From Amylostereum areolatum (Eukaryota; Basidiomycota; Agaricomycetes; Russulales; Stereaceae): a stretch of DNA of 64,000 nt. This document shows, piece after piece, positions 1 through 11,528 of the stretch; the first letter of the stretch is position 1, and each line of letters opens with the position of its first letter. The stretch is taken from positions 704,493 to 768,492 of the forward strand of contig SAXG01000022.1 of assembly GCA_012932865.1 (NCBI GenBank), read 5' to 3'. The translations under genes and the position numbers were made by a program. The notes under the pieces were generated by a model. It saw nothing but the letters and a program-made list of their open reading frames with translations. It had not been told where the DNA came from and searched no databases.

Positions 1-304
1 CGGCGGACTACCCACTCGACCAGACCCTGTGGTGGGTGCGTGACTTTCCTCATTTCTGACCCAGGATCGTACTAACTACGCGCTCCAGTCTCGGATTCCT
101 TTTAAAGATCTCGTCCAAATCTTGGTGGAGTTTTCCCAGATGGATTGCAAGTCCAAGAGAGCCAAGTCACGACCGATGAAGGACCATTATTTCACAGATT
201 ACCACCAACTTTCATTCTCCCCGAACATTTCACGACTATTTCCAGTATTGCAATGTGGACATCAAAAATGTTTTCCTCGTGTGGCAACCTATCCAAGCCT
301 GAGT
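1..304 (+). pseudogene. Left fragment of a host gene split by the Plavaka transposon
   Basis: This is the left part of an unidentified host gene that begins outside the window. A likely short intron lies at about 33-61 (donor gtgcgt, acceptor acccag). The following exon is open in the frame that contains position 122 and runs to the transposon boundary. The encoded stretch includes a basic KSKRAKSR patch. When the transposon and one GT copy are removed, codon 302-304 (agt) joins gga tcc aag at 11529 with no stop. A 54-nt intron (donor gtacgc, branch-like cttgac, acceptor cctcag at 11601) then leads into the long open frame to the right. No family was recognised. The joined model is an inference; the boundary and the target duplication are seen directly. 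Confidence 0.5.
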
Positions 305-321
305 CATCAGGAAAAGTGCAC
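305..321 (+). repeat. Left terminal inverted repeat of the Plavaka element
   Basis: CATCAGGAAAAGTGCAC matches the reverse complement of 11510-11526 at 16 of 17 positions. The first eleven bases match the ends of the two 294-bp MITEs elsewhere in the window. Confidence 0.85.
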
Positions 322-434
322 CTCACCTATTTCGACCTCTGGCCACCTAACCGGCCTTTGCCGGCCTATCGCGTGCCGCGTCGTGTTGGCGAGGTCGTGG
401 GGATCTGATAAGTCTCGGCCTGATGACCTATTCA

Positions 435-450
435 GACCTAAGTGAGCTCC
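435..450 (+). repeat. Subterminal inverted repeat, left copy
   Basis: gacctaagtgagctcc occurs here and exactly inverted at 11422-11437. Shorter versions (gacctaagtgacct and ggtcacttaggtc) follow at about 11474-11507. Such arrays near the ends are usual transposase-binding sites in CACTA-like elements; that role is inferred here. Confidence 0.65.
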
Positions 451-538
451 GAGGCGATCCCGATTTTCATACTGTAGCTTATCAAATGAAGTCTATTACA
501 AAAATCGTTAAGTAATAGGAAGCAATACAAAGTCCACT

Positions 539-3500
539 CTAGTACGCTATTTGATGGGAGTGATGGTCCGCGTACTTATTAACGTAGTAAGTATTGAACG
601 CGTCCAGGGTAAGGGAATGTGGCCAGTAATCGGGAACAAACCCAGCACCAAAGTGGGGGATGAGGTGTGCGGCGCGCATGACAGTGTCAAGGTGTTCGAC
701 GGTCTGCAGGCGGCCATGGTTTGTCCTCTGGGGGACAACCTTCCACATACCCGTTACAGGATCGGGACCCGTCCCTACACGCTTGAAGTGGTCGAGCAGC
801 GCGCACGGGTAGACGGTCCCATAGTGACGGAACGAGAAAAAAAGTTGGACACGCGCGATGGCCATGCCGTGCATCCCTGGGAGAGTCTCGTCTTCGACGA
901 TGTAGATTGTGTCTCTGCGCGGACCGGACCTGTGCCACTGAGGCGTGGAACGGATGATCTCGTGGTGCATGCCTTCCAGACCGGAGACATCGCTAGGGGA
1001 GTGGAAGTAGGCGTGAGCGGAGTGGAAGACACGGATGCGTCGAGGGTCTTCCTGGAGGTTGTCGTCGGGTGGGAGAGGATCAAGGGGGTGGAGCTGTTGA
1101 AACAGGAAGCGGCGAGTAAGAATCACGAGATTTGGATGATTGATCACTTGCGCAACATCGTCAATTATGCGCGGATAACCACGGGCTGGAGGAAGGAGTG
1201 AGAAGTGAGCAGTGATTAACAGAGCTGGTCACGCACCTGCACGCTTGGGCAGCATAATGTCAGTTGCGACGACACCATCAGCAGCTTCTGCATCATGTAC
1301 ATCAGCATGTATCTGTTCGTGCAACTCCTGGAGCTCAATAGCTTCGTTGTCGGGTGGGACGTGCACTTGAGGTGCGGCGTGGCCGGGAGCGGCAGGAAAG
1401 TTGGGTGGGAGACGCCGATTCTCGGGGAGCAAGCCACGGTCCACAAAATCAGCACGAGCGGCGGTCAGTTTGTCGAGCCTCTGGTTGATTGTGAGCATTT
1501 GACCTAGAGCCTCGTAGCGATTAGAACGGCGCCACGGCTCTTTGACGGCGCTGATGTGACGGGACTCCGTGATTGACGAGCAATGGCCAGCTGCAACACC
1601 GAAGTCTTGGGTGAGAACCAGGTAGTGTGACATGGCATGCTGGCGGGGGAGGTTGAAGCCACGAGCGCCGCGAACACCGGTGGTGCGGAAGATCTCCCGG
1701 TAGAGGTGGAAGCGGGCCAGGGCATCCTTGATGGCATCGAGGGTGTCCTCGTTGATCTCGGGGCGGCGGACGAGGTAATAGAAGTCGAGCATTGCGGAAA
1801 TGGCGCGAACCATGTCCGGCGGGACGTAGTCGACAATGGCTGGTATGTAGATCTGGATCAGAATGTCAGTGAGGTGCAGGACAAGGGTGGGGAAGGACAT
1901 ACCTTCATCAAGCCTTTCGAATCGTCCCCCGTCCATTGTTTGAAGCGGCGGCCGTGCGGGAATCGCCGCAGGCCAGGGAAGGCGGGAACAGCGGCTAGAC
2001 TGGGGGTTCCACGAGGTTAGCGGGTTCATCAAGTAAGTGTGGCCAAGGCACCTACCGGCGGTCTATGTCGTCCATGTACAGGTCAGCACGTTGCTTCCCG
2101 TGCGTCTGCAAGAGATACTTGCCGACCCATTCGACAAGGTGGTCCTTGAAACAGCCCTTGATAAGCTGATGGAGGAGGTCGGGGGTAAGCAGCTGGTGTA
2201 TGTTGGCGCGGGGGAAATCGTTTGTGAAAGGCTGACGGCGTGGTCAGAAATGAAGCCATGAAACGACGGGCGTAGACTCACCACAGTAGTGCCATCAATG
2301 CCCCAGTTGAGCCGTAGATCGCCAATCTCGTACTCCGATACCATAAAATCCGTCCAGTCACGCGTGCGCGTGTCACCGGGCCCGTCGAGGTCGTCTGGTG
2401 CTGCATCACATCTTTCCAGTGGTGAGCTTACCGGTAGGCAACACAAGCAGTTGAGCTCACCTGAAGCACCAACCTTGGACAATCCCTGCTAGATCGCACT
2501 GCTCAGGGTAGTCCGCGATGAAGGGTCCGATGTCGAAGATCACACGACGGAAGTGTCCGTCCGGGCACCTGCGAACGACGGGGGTGGTCATGTGGCCACG
2601 GATGGACTGAAGGATGGCGCTGATCGACGAGTGCATTAGCTGCCGCTTGAAGGCGCGAAACTCAGCATCGTTGTCCTCGCGTCGATCCGCTGGCAAGGAG
2701 ATCACATTAGGTTTACAATCGAGCAAGTCGTGTACGCGACATACATGTAGGTATAGCGAGGAAACCGAGAGGGATGAGAGCGTTGCGATGTGCACGGCGC
2801 GCGGCGTTGTGAAGATTGCCGATGGAAATGTACAACGGGTGGTACTCTACGCTGCCCGTGGCCACAGATACCGTGGTCTTGTCGCTGCCGAGGATGATGG
2901 GCACGTACATCGCACCCTCGGTGGTCTCGTCGTCCTCGTATATCTTGTCCTGCATGAAAGCCGTCAAGGGCGGAAAGTGGGTGGTGCGATAAGTACGTAC
3001 TGATTGGCGCCATGCGAAATTGCCCGTCATGAAGTTTGTCCACCGCCGCTTGCCGTCGGCATCGTAGTGACGAAGGGGCGCGGCATCGAAGGCGAACTTG
3101 AACTCCGGGTTGTCGAGGATGTTGGTCAGGACCGCATCCGGGTCGCGGAACCACACCTCGAGCTCACGCGTCTTCCAGGAGGGGGCTTCGGGGGCAATGT
3201 CGCCCGTGTAGGCCGTCTTGAAGGAGCGCCACGGAGCGTCGCCGTGAGTAATGTGGTCGATAGTCTTGTAGAGCTCCTTGTGGGCTGCGAAAGGGGCGTC
3301 TTCCGCATGCCGTTCTCCCCAGAGGGCAAACAAGTGGTCAAGCTTGCCGGCAGACATCTGCTCCTCCCGGAAGAGAAAGTCTGCGAGCTGGAATGTGGGT
3401 CGGTCTTGAAACGGGGCCCAGTCGGGACCAGGGCCAGGGTTGCGCGGAGGCGGGGGTGTTCCGTCGGGCAGGTAGATACCATTTTCGTCGCAAGGACGTC

Positions 3501-3811
3501 CTATGAAGCAATTGATGAGCAATAAACGGTTGGCCAAGGGCAAGAAACCTACCGTCGAGATAGGGATGGTGGACTGTGGCAGCTGGAGGGCCACCGTCCC
3601 ATGGGGGGCTCGGTTCCGGAGACCAGGGAGGCGTTTGAGGTGGGGGGGAGTTCAGTGGGGTGGAGGGTTCGACAGGCTCAGGGCTGAGGGACGGGGACGG
3701 GGGAAGGTGAGGGAGGCCAGGGTGAACACGGTCACAGTGCATCTTGCGTCCGCGCGGGGTTGTCAGCTTGTTCGGGCAGTGAGGGCATGCGTATCGGGCA
3801 GCGGCGGGCAT
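539..3811 (-). CDS. Plavaka transposase (multi-exon)
   Basis: The predicted start is the ATG at 3811 and the stop is at 539-541. The N-terminus has a C2H2 finger (CPHC, then a basic GRKMHCDRVH segment), usual for this family, followed by a proline-rich linker. Next come a conserved core with GSDKTTVSVATG, the ADYPEQ...GIVQGWC segment, a DLLHQLIKG segment, and SSITESRHISAVKEPWRRS, then a C-terminal domain. Introns of about 50-70 nt separate the blocks near 3500, 2960, 2720, 2440, 2260, 2030, 1900 and 1200. I saw no stop or frameshift in the conserved blocks. The family (Pfam Plavaka transposase, a DDE-type enzyme related to the CACTA/KDZ group) was recognised from remembered motif order. Exact exon borders in the middle of the gene are approximate. 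Confidence 0.85.
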
Positions 3812-4055
3812 GGTCGATTAGCTAGAGGGACAAAGTACGTACCGAGACGCAAGGATTGCGAAGTTCTTAACAGGTCGTGCGCACCATGGTGCCGGTCGCG
3901 GAGGTGTCAGATTCGTCATAAGTGCAATGATCGGAGCGGGCGGTACATGGATATCGTGAACAGAGGAGCCGAGGGATGTGAGACAGTGTGACAAGAAGGT
4001 ATCGTACAGGGGCGACGCACGTGAAACAAGAAGTCGTGACGAAAGCAAAAAAAGG

Positions 4056-6932
4056 TTACGGACGGTGGGAGCGGCAGCGAAGCGAAGACAGGGAGGGTGC
4101 AGGGTACAGAGGGGTGGGGAGAAGTCCGTGGCGAGACATGAGTGAATGGGCATAGAAAAAGAGGAGCCACCGCTCGTGGAGCTGCAGCTGGGCGGGGTCT
4201 GCAAGCGAATCGATCGCGGTGTTCCGCACCACCGCCGGAGTCAGGCCCCAGCCCGCGCAACCTTGAAACACATCAAATCCGTCGACGCGGACCAGCAGAT
4301 CTCGCAGGGCGGCAATCCAACCACGCCTCGCCAAGGGGGACGGGAGATCCCAACCGCGCGCCGCTGTCGGACCATTGAAAAGAACCACGCGCTCGACGAG
4401 ACCGATGATCTCAGCAGTCGGAGCGGTGGAACGAGCTGCTGGATCGTGGAAGTCGAGGGGGATCGGGTCTCTGCCCGCCGGGAGGTCCTGGACAAGAAGC
4501 GAGAACTCGTGCAAGTACCGCTCGTCGAGGAGACGACGGATGACAGCGTAGCGGAGGTCCGGGTCGTCCTCGAAGTGGGCTGGTGTTGGCACGCAACCAC
4601 AGTCGAGACACCCGAGGGCGAGGCGATCAGCGGGATCTGCACTGGACGAGCCATGGGGACTGTTCTTGAGACGTTGCAAGTCTTGAACCAGGCCAGTGGT
4701 CATGACACCCCACATGGAGGGCATACCCATTTTGAACGGATCGTCAATGTCGAAGTCGGCCTTGTTGGCGTATTCGGCCATCCAGACCTGTTTGTCGAAG
4801 ATGGCCTTCCATTCCGAGGGTTTCAGAGGCTTGACCCAGGATTCGACCTTGGCCAGCGCCGGACGTTTCAGGATTACGGGCCAGAGGCGCACGAGCCACG
4901 CGAAGAGGCGACTTTGATTTGCGAGACTTGCGGACCAGAACATCGCCTCGCGGGGAAGGAACGTAAGCATTGCCGCTGTGTTCATCGGCAACGACATGAC
5001 GGCGGGATCGACCTCGGTCACAGCGAGGTCCAAGGGGACCCACGGTGCTTGCATCCATTTTGGCAGGTGGCCCTCGTCAACTCGTCGTTGAAACTCGGCG
5101 TTCCAGCCGGGATGGTCCTTGCCCTTGAGCTGTTTCTTGAACGGGTGCTCGCCATCTGTTAGGGAACTGTTGAGAATCGTGCGATCAAAGACGCACACAG
5201 CACGTACCAAGATCTTCCCCTCGTGCCCTCTTCACTCCGGCGATGTGCCACTGACGACGTTCTTCGGCGTCCAGCCTTTTGGACTCTTCACGCTCCATGT
5301 TCGCCTCTTTCTGGCGCTCCCGCGCCAAGCGCTGCACCAGGCGAGGAGTCGGTCGAAGAGCATCTGTTCGAGGGTCGGCACCGCGAGCCTCACGTTCAAA
5401 ACGAAGGAGGTCAGAGCCTTCCGCCGGAGGGTAATACTCCAGCGGAAGGTCATGCTCTTGCCCTGCATGACGCAAGTCAGCCATCACCACTTCTACAGGA
5501 TGAAAGCTGCAGACTTACCTGACTCAAAGATTGTGGCGCGGCGAGGGGGATCACGGGCAGATGGACGACAAGGACGCCCTGGCGAGTTGAGGCCTGGTTC
5601 GGTGGGCTGTGCGACGAAGAAGGCGGGAAGACCCCGCGCTGCTACCACCTCGAGTGCTTCACGATCTTGTCGGTGAAACACGGCCCCGCGGACACGCGTG
5701 ACGATGGAAGGGTGACCGCGTGCCCAGCGTTCCAAATCCTCGGCCCACTTGAGAAAGGCGTCAAGCTCCAGGAGGGCTGTCCGCAGGAGGTGGAGGACGG
5801 CAAGGAAGATCGGCCAAGACGTGACACCTGTGTGTGCGAGAACACCGTACGCGTTCGTGGCCCGCTCAAGGGCGTAGACGGGCAAGTCGGAGTGTTGAAC
5901 ATGTCGGTTGAGGGGACCCCGACGAGCGAGCGAGGCGGCTGCGACGCGCGCGTACTGGGAGGCCGCGCGCTCTTGACGTCGGCGCCAGTCTCCGGCGCAG
6001 GTGGCGTTCGCAATGAAACAACCTGGAGGACCTGCTTGCCACATGGACGTCTTGTCCACGGCCTTGCAGAGTACCGGATCTTCCAGAGCGACGTATGCGA
6101 GCCATGGTGCACGGCGGTCGAAGGGCATGGGATAGCGCGTAAACTCGTGAGGGCCCCAAAGCCCATCGACAAAGACAGCAGGCGCAGGTAACGGGGGGCG
6201 TGGCGGAAATGCAGCCGTGTTAACGGCGTGAAGGTTGGCGCCGTCAGTCCACGGAATCCACGAGTCGAACTTGATGTCGCGGAGGGCTGGCGGGGCAAGC
6301 GATGCCCGAGGTGCAATTGGGAGGGAGAGGGAGGGAGGGCAGGGCAGGGCCTTTGCGGAGGCGGCCAGAAGGCTCTCTGTTGTGACCGCAGCCGAGGAGG
6401 GCGGCGATGACGAGGACGGTCGGGGAGGCGCGACACGAGGCAGGTCTGCCCACTCATCATCGTCGAGGTCGTCTTCGTAATCGGCGTCGGTCGCCTTCAT
6501 CTTCGCCGATTGGTTGTACAGGAGAAATACGCCGTGTTCGAGGACCAGATGCTTTTGGTAATGATATCGGCCTTCACGTTCCATGCGACGGCCTGCTTCA
6601 AAGTCGATCGGCACAGGGGGGGTGTCCTTGCTCGAGCGCGTCCAGTACCATGTCACCGGAATGTGACGTCGACGACGGCGCGCCGAGGCTTGATCGGCCT
6701 CCCACTCTTCAATCGGCATGTTCAACGGCCGCAACAGAGGGGCCGGAATTGGAGGGAAGGACGGCGGATGCGGCGGCCTTGATCGAATGGCCTGCAAGGC
6801 ATCAGATTGCCGCTTCAGGCGCATGAGGCAACGACGTACCGAAGACGAACTGGCAGCAGGACTGTCTACCGAGCTGGGACGCTTGCGCGCCAAACCGGCG
6901 GGGTGAGACGTGGCGTGTGCAGGGGCGGACAT
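4056..6932 (-). CDS. Large transposon-carried protein of unknown function
   Basis: Three exons: 6932 to about 5523, about 5497 to 5211, and about 5169 to 4056. The second intron has donor gtacgt and acceptor caacag. The predicted protein is close to 900 residues. The N-terminal third is basic and Ser/Pro-rich. A central conserved-looking block (near GLWGPHEFTRYPMPF, DKTSMWQAGPPGCF and RHVQHSDLPVYALERA) is rich in Trp and aromatics. A charged helical stretch (ERQKEANMEREE) joins it to a second domain containing PKWMQAPWVPLDLA and a Cys pair (LGCLDCGCVP). I recognise no catalytic motif and no transmembrane segment. It lies wholly inside the transposon, in tandem with the transposase and on the same strand, which suggests a mobility accessory or cargo. 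Long plus-strand frames over it are shadows. Confidence 0.7.
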
Positions 6933-7461
6933 CGTTCACCAGAAGTCTATGGCGTCGAACGTGGTCTTCTCGGCCGGTCGCGCGGGTGATACTGCAGCGG
7001 TGATGACGCTTCGAGGGCCGAGGAAGAGATGTTGCCTCGACGATCCACGCGGGGAGGTTGTCTTGTCGTCCGACGGGGGCGGGGGTTCCACCAGGCGTTG
7101 CTTATGGTCCAGGAGATTCCACAGACACGCCGTAAGCTTTTGAAAGCGCCGACGTAGACACTATTGTGTACCACGGCGACGCTCGCACGAGCTCGAAGGT
7201 GCGGGAGGAGGCGGAGGCGGGAGGGGACGGTGAGCACTGGAGCACGGGCGTGGGCACAATCGTGTGGTGAGCGCGCAAGCAGCGAGGCGACTGTGTGCTT
7301 ACCGTTGTTTTTGGCGCAGCGAGAATAGGCGAGACGTTGGCCGGCCAAGCGAGCCAGGCAAGACGCAGCGAAAGGGAAGGCAGTGGGCGAGGAGTGGGTG
7401 CGAGGAGGAACGGTCGTAGCGTCGTCAGCAAAGGTTCGAACTTCACGCGGGCTTGAGCGTT

Positions 7462-7560
7462 GATCGCTCCCACGACCGGTCACGTGCTCTCGGAACTCGG
7501 CCACACAAAAGTGACCGAGAGCCGTACTGTAGATCGTTCCCACACGAGATCACGTGCGTC
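7462..7560. promoter_or_regulatory. Divergent promoter with duplicated CACGTG element inside the transposon
   Basis: Between the start of the minus-strand cargo gene (6932) and the plus-strand cargo gene (8069) a roughly 30-bp block occurs twice as a direct repeat with a 70-bp period. Each copy runs GATCG-y-TCCCAC...TCACGTGC, with CACGTG at 7481-7486 and 7551-7556. An inverted pair ctctcgg/ccgagag lies between them. Placement and symmetry suggest a shared control region for both cargo genes. That role is inferred. Confidence 0.4.
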
Positions 7561-8068
7561 GCGCACTCAGCAATGCAGCAAAGTCGAACTTGCTCTGCCA
7601 CGCAACCACAACCACGCTCCACACACCCCCCTCCCCTCTGCATCTCTTCCCTTTCGGCCTCCCAACCACTCTCGCCCGCCCGCCTGGACCTCGGCACCCC
7701 TCAACACCCCGACATGGGGACAATCTCGCGCTCATTCGCCCCTCTGGTCCACAACGGTGGCCAGAGGGACGATGAAGGCCCGAGCGACGCCCCACCTCTC
7801 AACGTCCAGGCTTCCAAGACCAAGGTCCCTCGCCCCTCGGTCGCTCTTTTCACCCATCCCCAATCCTGCGCGTCGCTGGCGAATTCCTCGCATCGGTAGC
7901 ACGCACATGGTACGCCGTTTTTTTTTTCCGCCATCGCGCCCTGTCTCACTTGAACCCACACGCAATCAATCGGGCCATTCGGCCTGCGCGAACCGGCTCC
8001 GAGCCACAAAAAGGTGTGTACTATCCTTTGCTATGTTCGCCGTCCTCTCCCCACCAACCTTGACCTCC

Positions 8069-10907
8069 ATGGCCCCCAAACCCAAGTCGTCGTCCAAACC
8101 TCGCACCAAAAAAAACAAAAAGGCCATTCCCCGGCCGCCCACACCTCCAGATACCCCTGCCACACCAGAATCAAGCATCCCGACGGCCGCGCCTGAACCC
8201 GATCTGGCCGCCTCCACCTCCGAGGGCCCTCCCGCCTCTGAGCGTCCTCCCGGTCGTACCCGCCCGTACCGCAAGGCCGCCGACTTCAATCCCGCCGACA
8301 TCCTGAAGGAAGCAGCCGGCCGTCGCACGACTGAGGAGAAACGCGCCGACGACGAACGCATCGCACAGGCAAAAGAAGCGGCGGCTGCTGCCAAAGCCGC
8401 CGATCAAGCTGCCCGTGCCCAAGCAGCCGCTGCCCTCCGTGACCAGCAACGCCGCGATGCAGCCAAGACCCGGCAGGCTACTCCACCTGGTCTGTCCTGT
8501 CTCTCCCCTGCATCCCTTCACAATCTTACACGCTTCCTCGCAGAGTCATCGAAGTCCCGCCGCCCGCGTCCCAAGATGCTGTCCAAGACGCCGAAGCAGT
8601 CTGATGCAACTCCCCCCGTTCGGGTCTCCATTTTAGACGAAGGTACTGTACCTTCGCTCGTTCGTCGCCCAACTCCCCAGCTCACTTCTCTCACCTCTCG
8701 TCCTTGTTGCAGAAATGTCTCCTGACAGTGATCGTGACCCAGCGTATCTCCCGCTGCCAGCGCAAACGTCATCTAGTGATACCGAAGACGCCGGTAACCA
8801 AGAAGACGATGTGCAATCGTCACCCAACAAGCGTGCAAAGAAAAAACAGCGCAAAGTAAGCCCCACCCGCCTGTATTCAGGCGCATATTGACTTTGCCTA
8901 GGCCGGCGACCCCACGCCACGCCCCCTGCGGGCCCTCGTGGCTCAGCACGCCAAAGAAGCTGTGCCAGTGAACAGCCCGCTGACGCCGGCCAAGCGCAAA
9001 GTCATCCAGAAATCACATCGGGCCCCTCCACTGGCACCGTCAGTATCTCTCCGCATTTCATATGCATGTTCACCGCGCTGACATCTTTCCTCCAGCAAAG
9101 CAAAGGCTCCCCTCCATGTCCTGGGTGGTATGAATAAGGAGATGGCGTCAATACTCGCCAAGAACCCGGTCGCTCTAGCCCAGCTTGCCAGCTCGAGCTC
9201 CATACCCCGTGTACGCAACGGTACAGCGCCCCTGCCAGACCCAATCGTGATCTCCAGCGACTCTGACGAAGCCCCCCCACCGCCACCGAAGGGCAAGAAC
9301 AAGATCAAACCCAAGGCGGTCCCGGCGCATGCACCGACAGCTGCAGAGAAAGGCAAGGCCAAAGCACCCGATACGCCACACACTGGGCGCACGAGGACGA
9401 CGACCCAGGTGAGATCTTTTGCATGCGCAACACTGCTGACTGACGTCAATCCAATCCAGACGAACATCCGTGCCTACGCGACGACGACGCCCCAAGCTAC
9501 TCAGGTGAAGCGCGAGCCTGGCATCGTGCAGGATCCCCCACTTTCACTTTCAGTCAAGCCAGAGCCAGGATTGGAGTCTGGTGCCCTGCCCGAGGGTGAG
9601 ACCACCACCGGTCATATAGGTGCCATTCGCAACTTATCGGCGTCGTCGTACTCGTTCGCCGATGAACCTGAGGCACGACGCGCTCAACGGGACGAGTTCC
9701 ACCCACGGATGGCCAGCCATATCATGCGCGAAAAGGAGTTCTTCTCGCCTATGGAATCGCCATCCCTCAAAGAGGGCAATCCAACCTTGCGCGAAGAGCT
9801 CGAAGCAGCTCACCCGACTCAGGCAATCACGGATCAAGATGTCGTTGTGGCAAGGAAATTGGTGTGGAATCTCCTGTCCACGCGTTTTGTATGCTAATGC
9901 CAGCACGTGTAGATGGGCGATTACCTGAACAACATCAGAAGCGAAATGGCGAAGACAGCGATCCGCGTCGTGGGGGAGACCCTTGCGAGGGAAGCAGCCC
10001 ATCCCCCGCACTTCAGTCAGCGGCAGCTTGCTCTAATGATGCTAGAGCCCGACGCAAACGGGCGGCAGCGCTATCTCTGCAAGACGCCTGAGGTACGTGT
10101 ACACCATCTCCGTCGACGTGCACTTACGCGACCCCGACAGGATGGGAAGGGCATCTGGGAAAACCAAGACTTTCTCAAAACTGCATTGGTGCCATATTCG
10201 AAGCTCCGGGTTGGGCAGGGTGACACAATTCGTGATCCCCTCATCGGGATGTTTGCTGTTGCGGCCAGCACTGTACGTCTCACCCCCATCACCTCAACCG
10301 TCCGTTCGTTCACTTTGTGCTACAGCAGGAGTATGCGTACACGTTGTATGCGTCCGATGATACCGCGGCCATGGACAAGGTCACAGGCAAGACCACGTCC
10401 AAGACAGGCGGCCGTGCAAAATGGGACTTCACGAGCATGTGGCGCATGCACGCTCAAGCCTACGCGGCGTCCCTAGCGAACGTCAGTCCAAGGAAGTGGC
10501 TGACCATTATGACTGCCTTGAAGTCACTCGCGGGTACGAAAGACAGTGAAGCCGCCGCGCTGCCCGATGTGGATATACGCCTGGAGCGGGACTCGCGCGC
10601 AAACATCATGGCGTCATCGGATATTGAGATGGGGTCTGATGAGGGGGGCGACGACGACGATGACGATGACAGCAACGACGACGATGGCGACAATGAGGGG
10701 AAGGAGGCCGTCGAGGGGCAGGAGGCTGTCGAGGGGCAGGAGGCCGAGAAAGGCGGCCAAGGTATCCGCTCGTCCCCTCTTCTCACACCGGAGACTGATC
10801 AAGGCATAGATGATTGGGGCGTACTGGCTATGGATGGTGTGGAGGGTGAGGAGGAAGCTGCAGTGTTCATGTCGGATTTGTCCGAGTTGGACGAGATGGA
10901 GATGTAG
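8069..10907 (+). CDS. Transposon-carried basic/acidic nuclear-type protein of unknown function
   Basis: The predicted start is the ATG at 8069 (MAPKPKSSSKP...) and the stop is at 10905-10907. The gene has about nine exons with short introns (for example donor gtactg near 8643 and acceptor ttgcag near 8711; gtaagc near 8855; gtcagt near 9040). The N-terminus is Lys- and Pro-rich with an Ala-rich helical stretch (AKEAAAAAKAADQAARA). The middle has two psi-K-x-E SUMO-type sites (VKREP, VKPEP) and an acidic SDSDEAPPP segment. A conserved-looking globular part spans GDYLNNIRSEM...GIWENQDFLKTALVPYSK...WDFTSMWRMHA. The C-terminus is a long Asp/Glu run with two exact VEGQEA repeats. It may be a DNA- or chromatin-associated factor. 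No family could be assigned with confidence. Confidence 0.6.
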
Positions 10908-11421
10908 ACGGTAAGTCAGCCTTAATTACCTTATCGCTGCAGGTTCTAATTGCCCCGTTTGCAGGATACCCCTGGGAAATGTTCCCATTCTCAGCTCACA
11001 ACATCCATTGTAGCTCTATTGTGCGCGTGCAACTGGTACGTCTGTTCATATCACATCAACGCCGCATTGCTAACCCCTGAATGATAGTTCTATCATTTAT
11101 TTATTTATCTAATGGGCAACACATGCCTGAGGTTGCTTGCTGGCGGGTCGCCGTTGTTTGTATTCTCTCGGTTGTTCTGTTTTTACTACACTCCATCTCA
11201 CTGAATAATAAAAAACCAAAAAAATGCTGCTGGCAGCAAAAAAAAAAGACCTTGTGACCTAAGTGCTTGACAGCATATCGGCCTATCCGCGGCCCCGCGA
11301 GAACCGATGACTTGCGAACCTGGTGAGCTCTTGGCCTGGGGACCCCCCGACCTGGTGACCTCATGAGACTTATCATTTATTTTATTTTGAGGTTATATAT
11401 ATATTAATAATTCGGGAGCTA

Positions 11422-11437
11422 GGAGCTCACTTAGGTC
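11422..11437 (-). repeat. Subterminal inverted repeat, right copy
   Basis: Exact inverted match of 435-450, about 90 bp inside the right end. It is followed by a cluster of related aggtca-type motifs up to the terminal repeat. Confidence 0.65.
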
Positions 11438-11509
11438 GCCAGGCAAGTGACCTGGGGATAGGTCACCGCCTATCGACCTAAGTGACCTCCTATAGGTCAC
11501 TTAGGTCAT

Positions 11510-11526
11510 GTGCACTTTCCCTGATG
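11510..11526 (-). repeat. Right terminal inverted repeat of the Plavaka element
   Basis: Read on the minus strand it is CATCAGGGAAAGTGCAC, with one mismatch to the left repeat. GT follows directly at 11527-11528, repeating the GT before the left end. Confidence 0.85.
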
Positions 11527-11528
11527 GT

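Larger units (their letters stand above)
305..11526. mobile_element. Complete Plavaka-type DNA transposon (11.2 kb)
   Basis: The element is bounded by 17-bp terminal inverted repeats (16 of 17 identical, beginning CATCAGG). It is flanked by a 2-bp direct duplication GT (303-304 and 11527-11528). It also has 16-bp subterminal inverted repeats about 130 and 90 bp inside the ends. It carries three multi-exon genes: a Plavaka transposase (539-3811, minus), a large unknown protein (4056-6932, minus) and a second unknown protein (8069-10907, plus). The AT-rich right end (about 11080-11500) contains no gene and several copies of the aggtcactt/aagtgacct motif. Short TIRs, 2-bp duplications and subterminal repeats fit the CACTA-related group to which fungal Plavaka elements belong. 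The transposase frame looks intact, so the copy may be autonomous. Confidence 0.88.

Noticed and set aside
551..1201. Plus-strand open frame of 216 codons
   Set aside because: It is the antisense shadow of the transposase C-terminal exon, which has family motifs on the minus strand.
4146..5162. Plus-strand open frame of 338 codons
   Set aside because: Antisense shadow of the cargo protein exon at 4056-5169. Composition and splice signals favour the minus strand.
7460..8068. Upstream extension of the plus-strand cargo gene reading frame
   Set aside because: The frame is open but low in coding character and covers the divergent promoter repeats. The ATG at 8069 starts a better protein.
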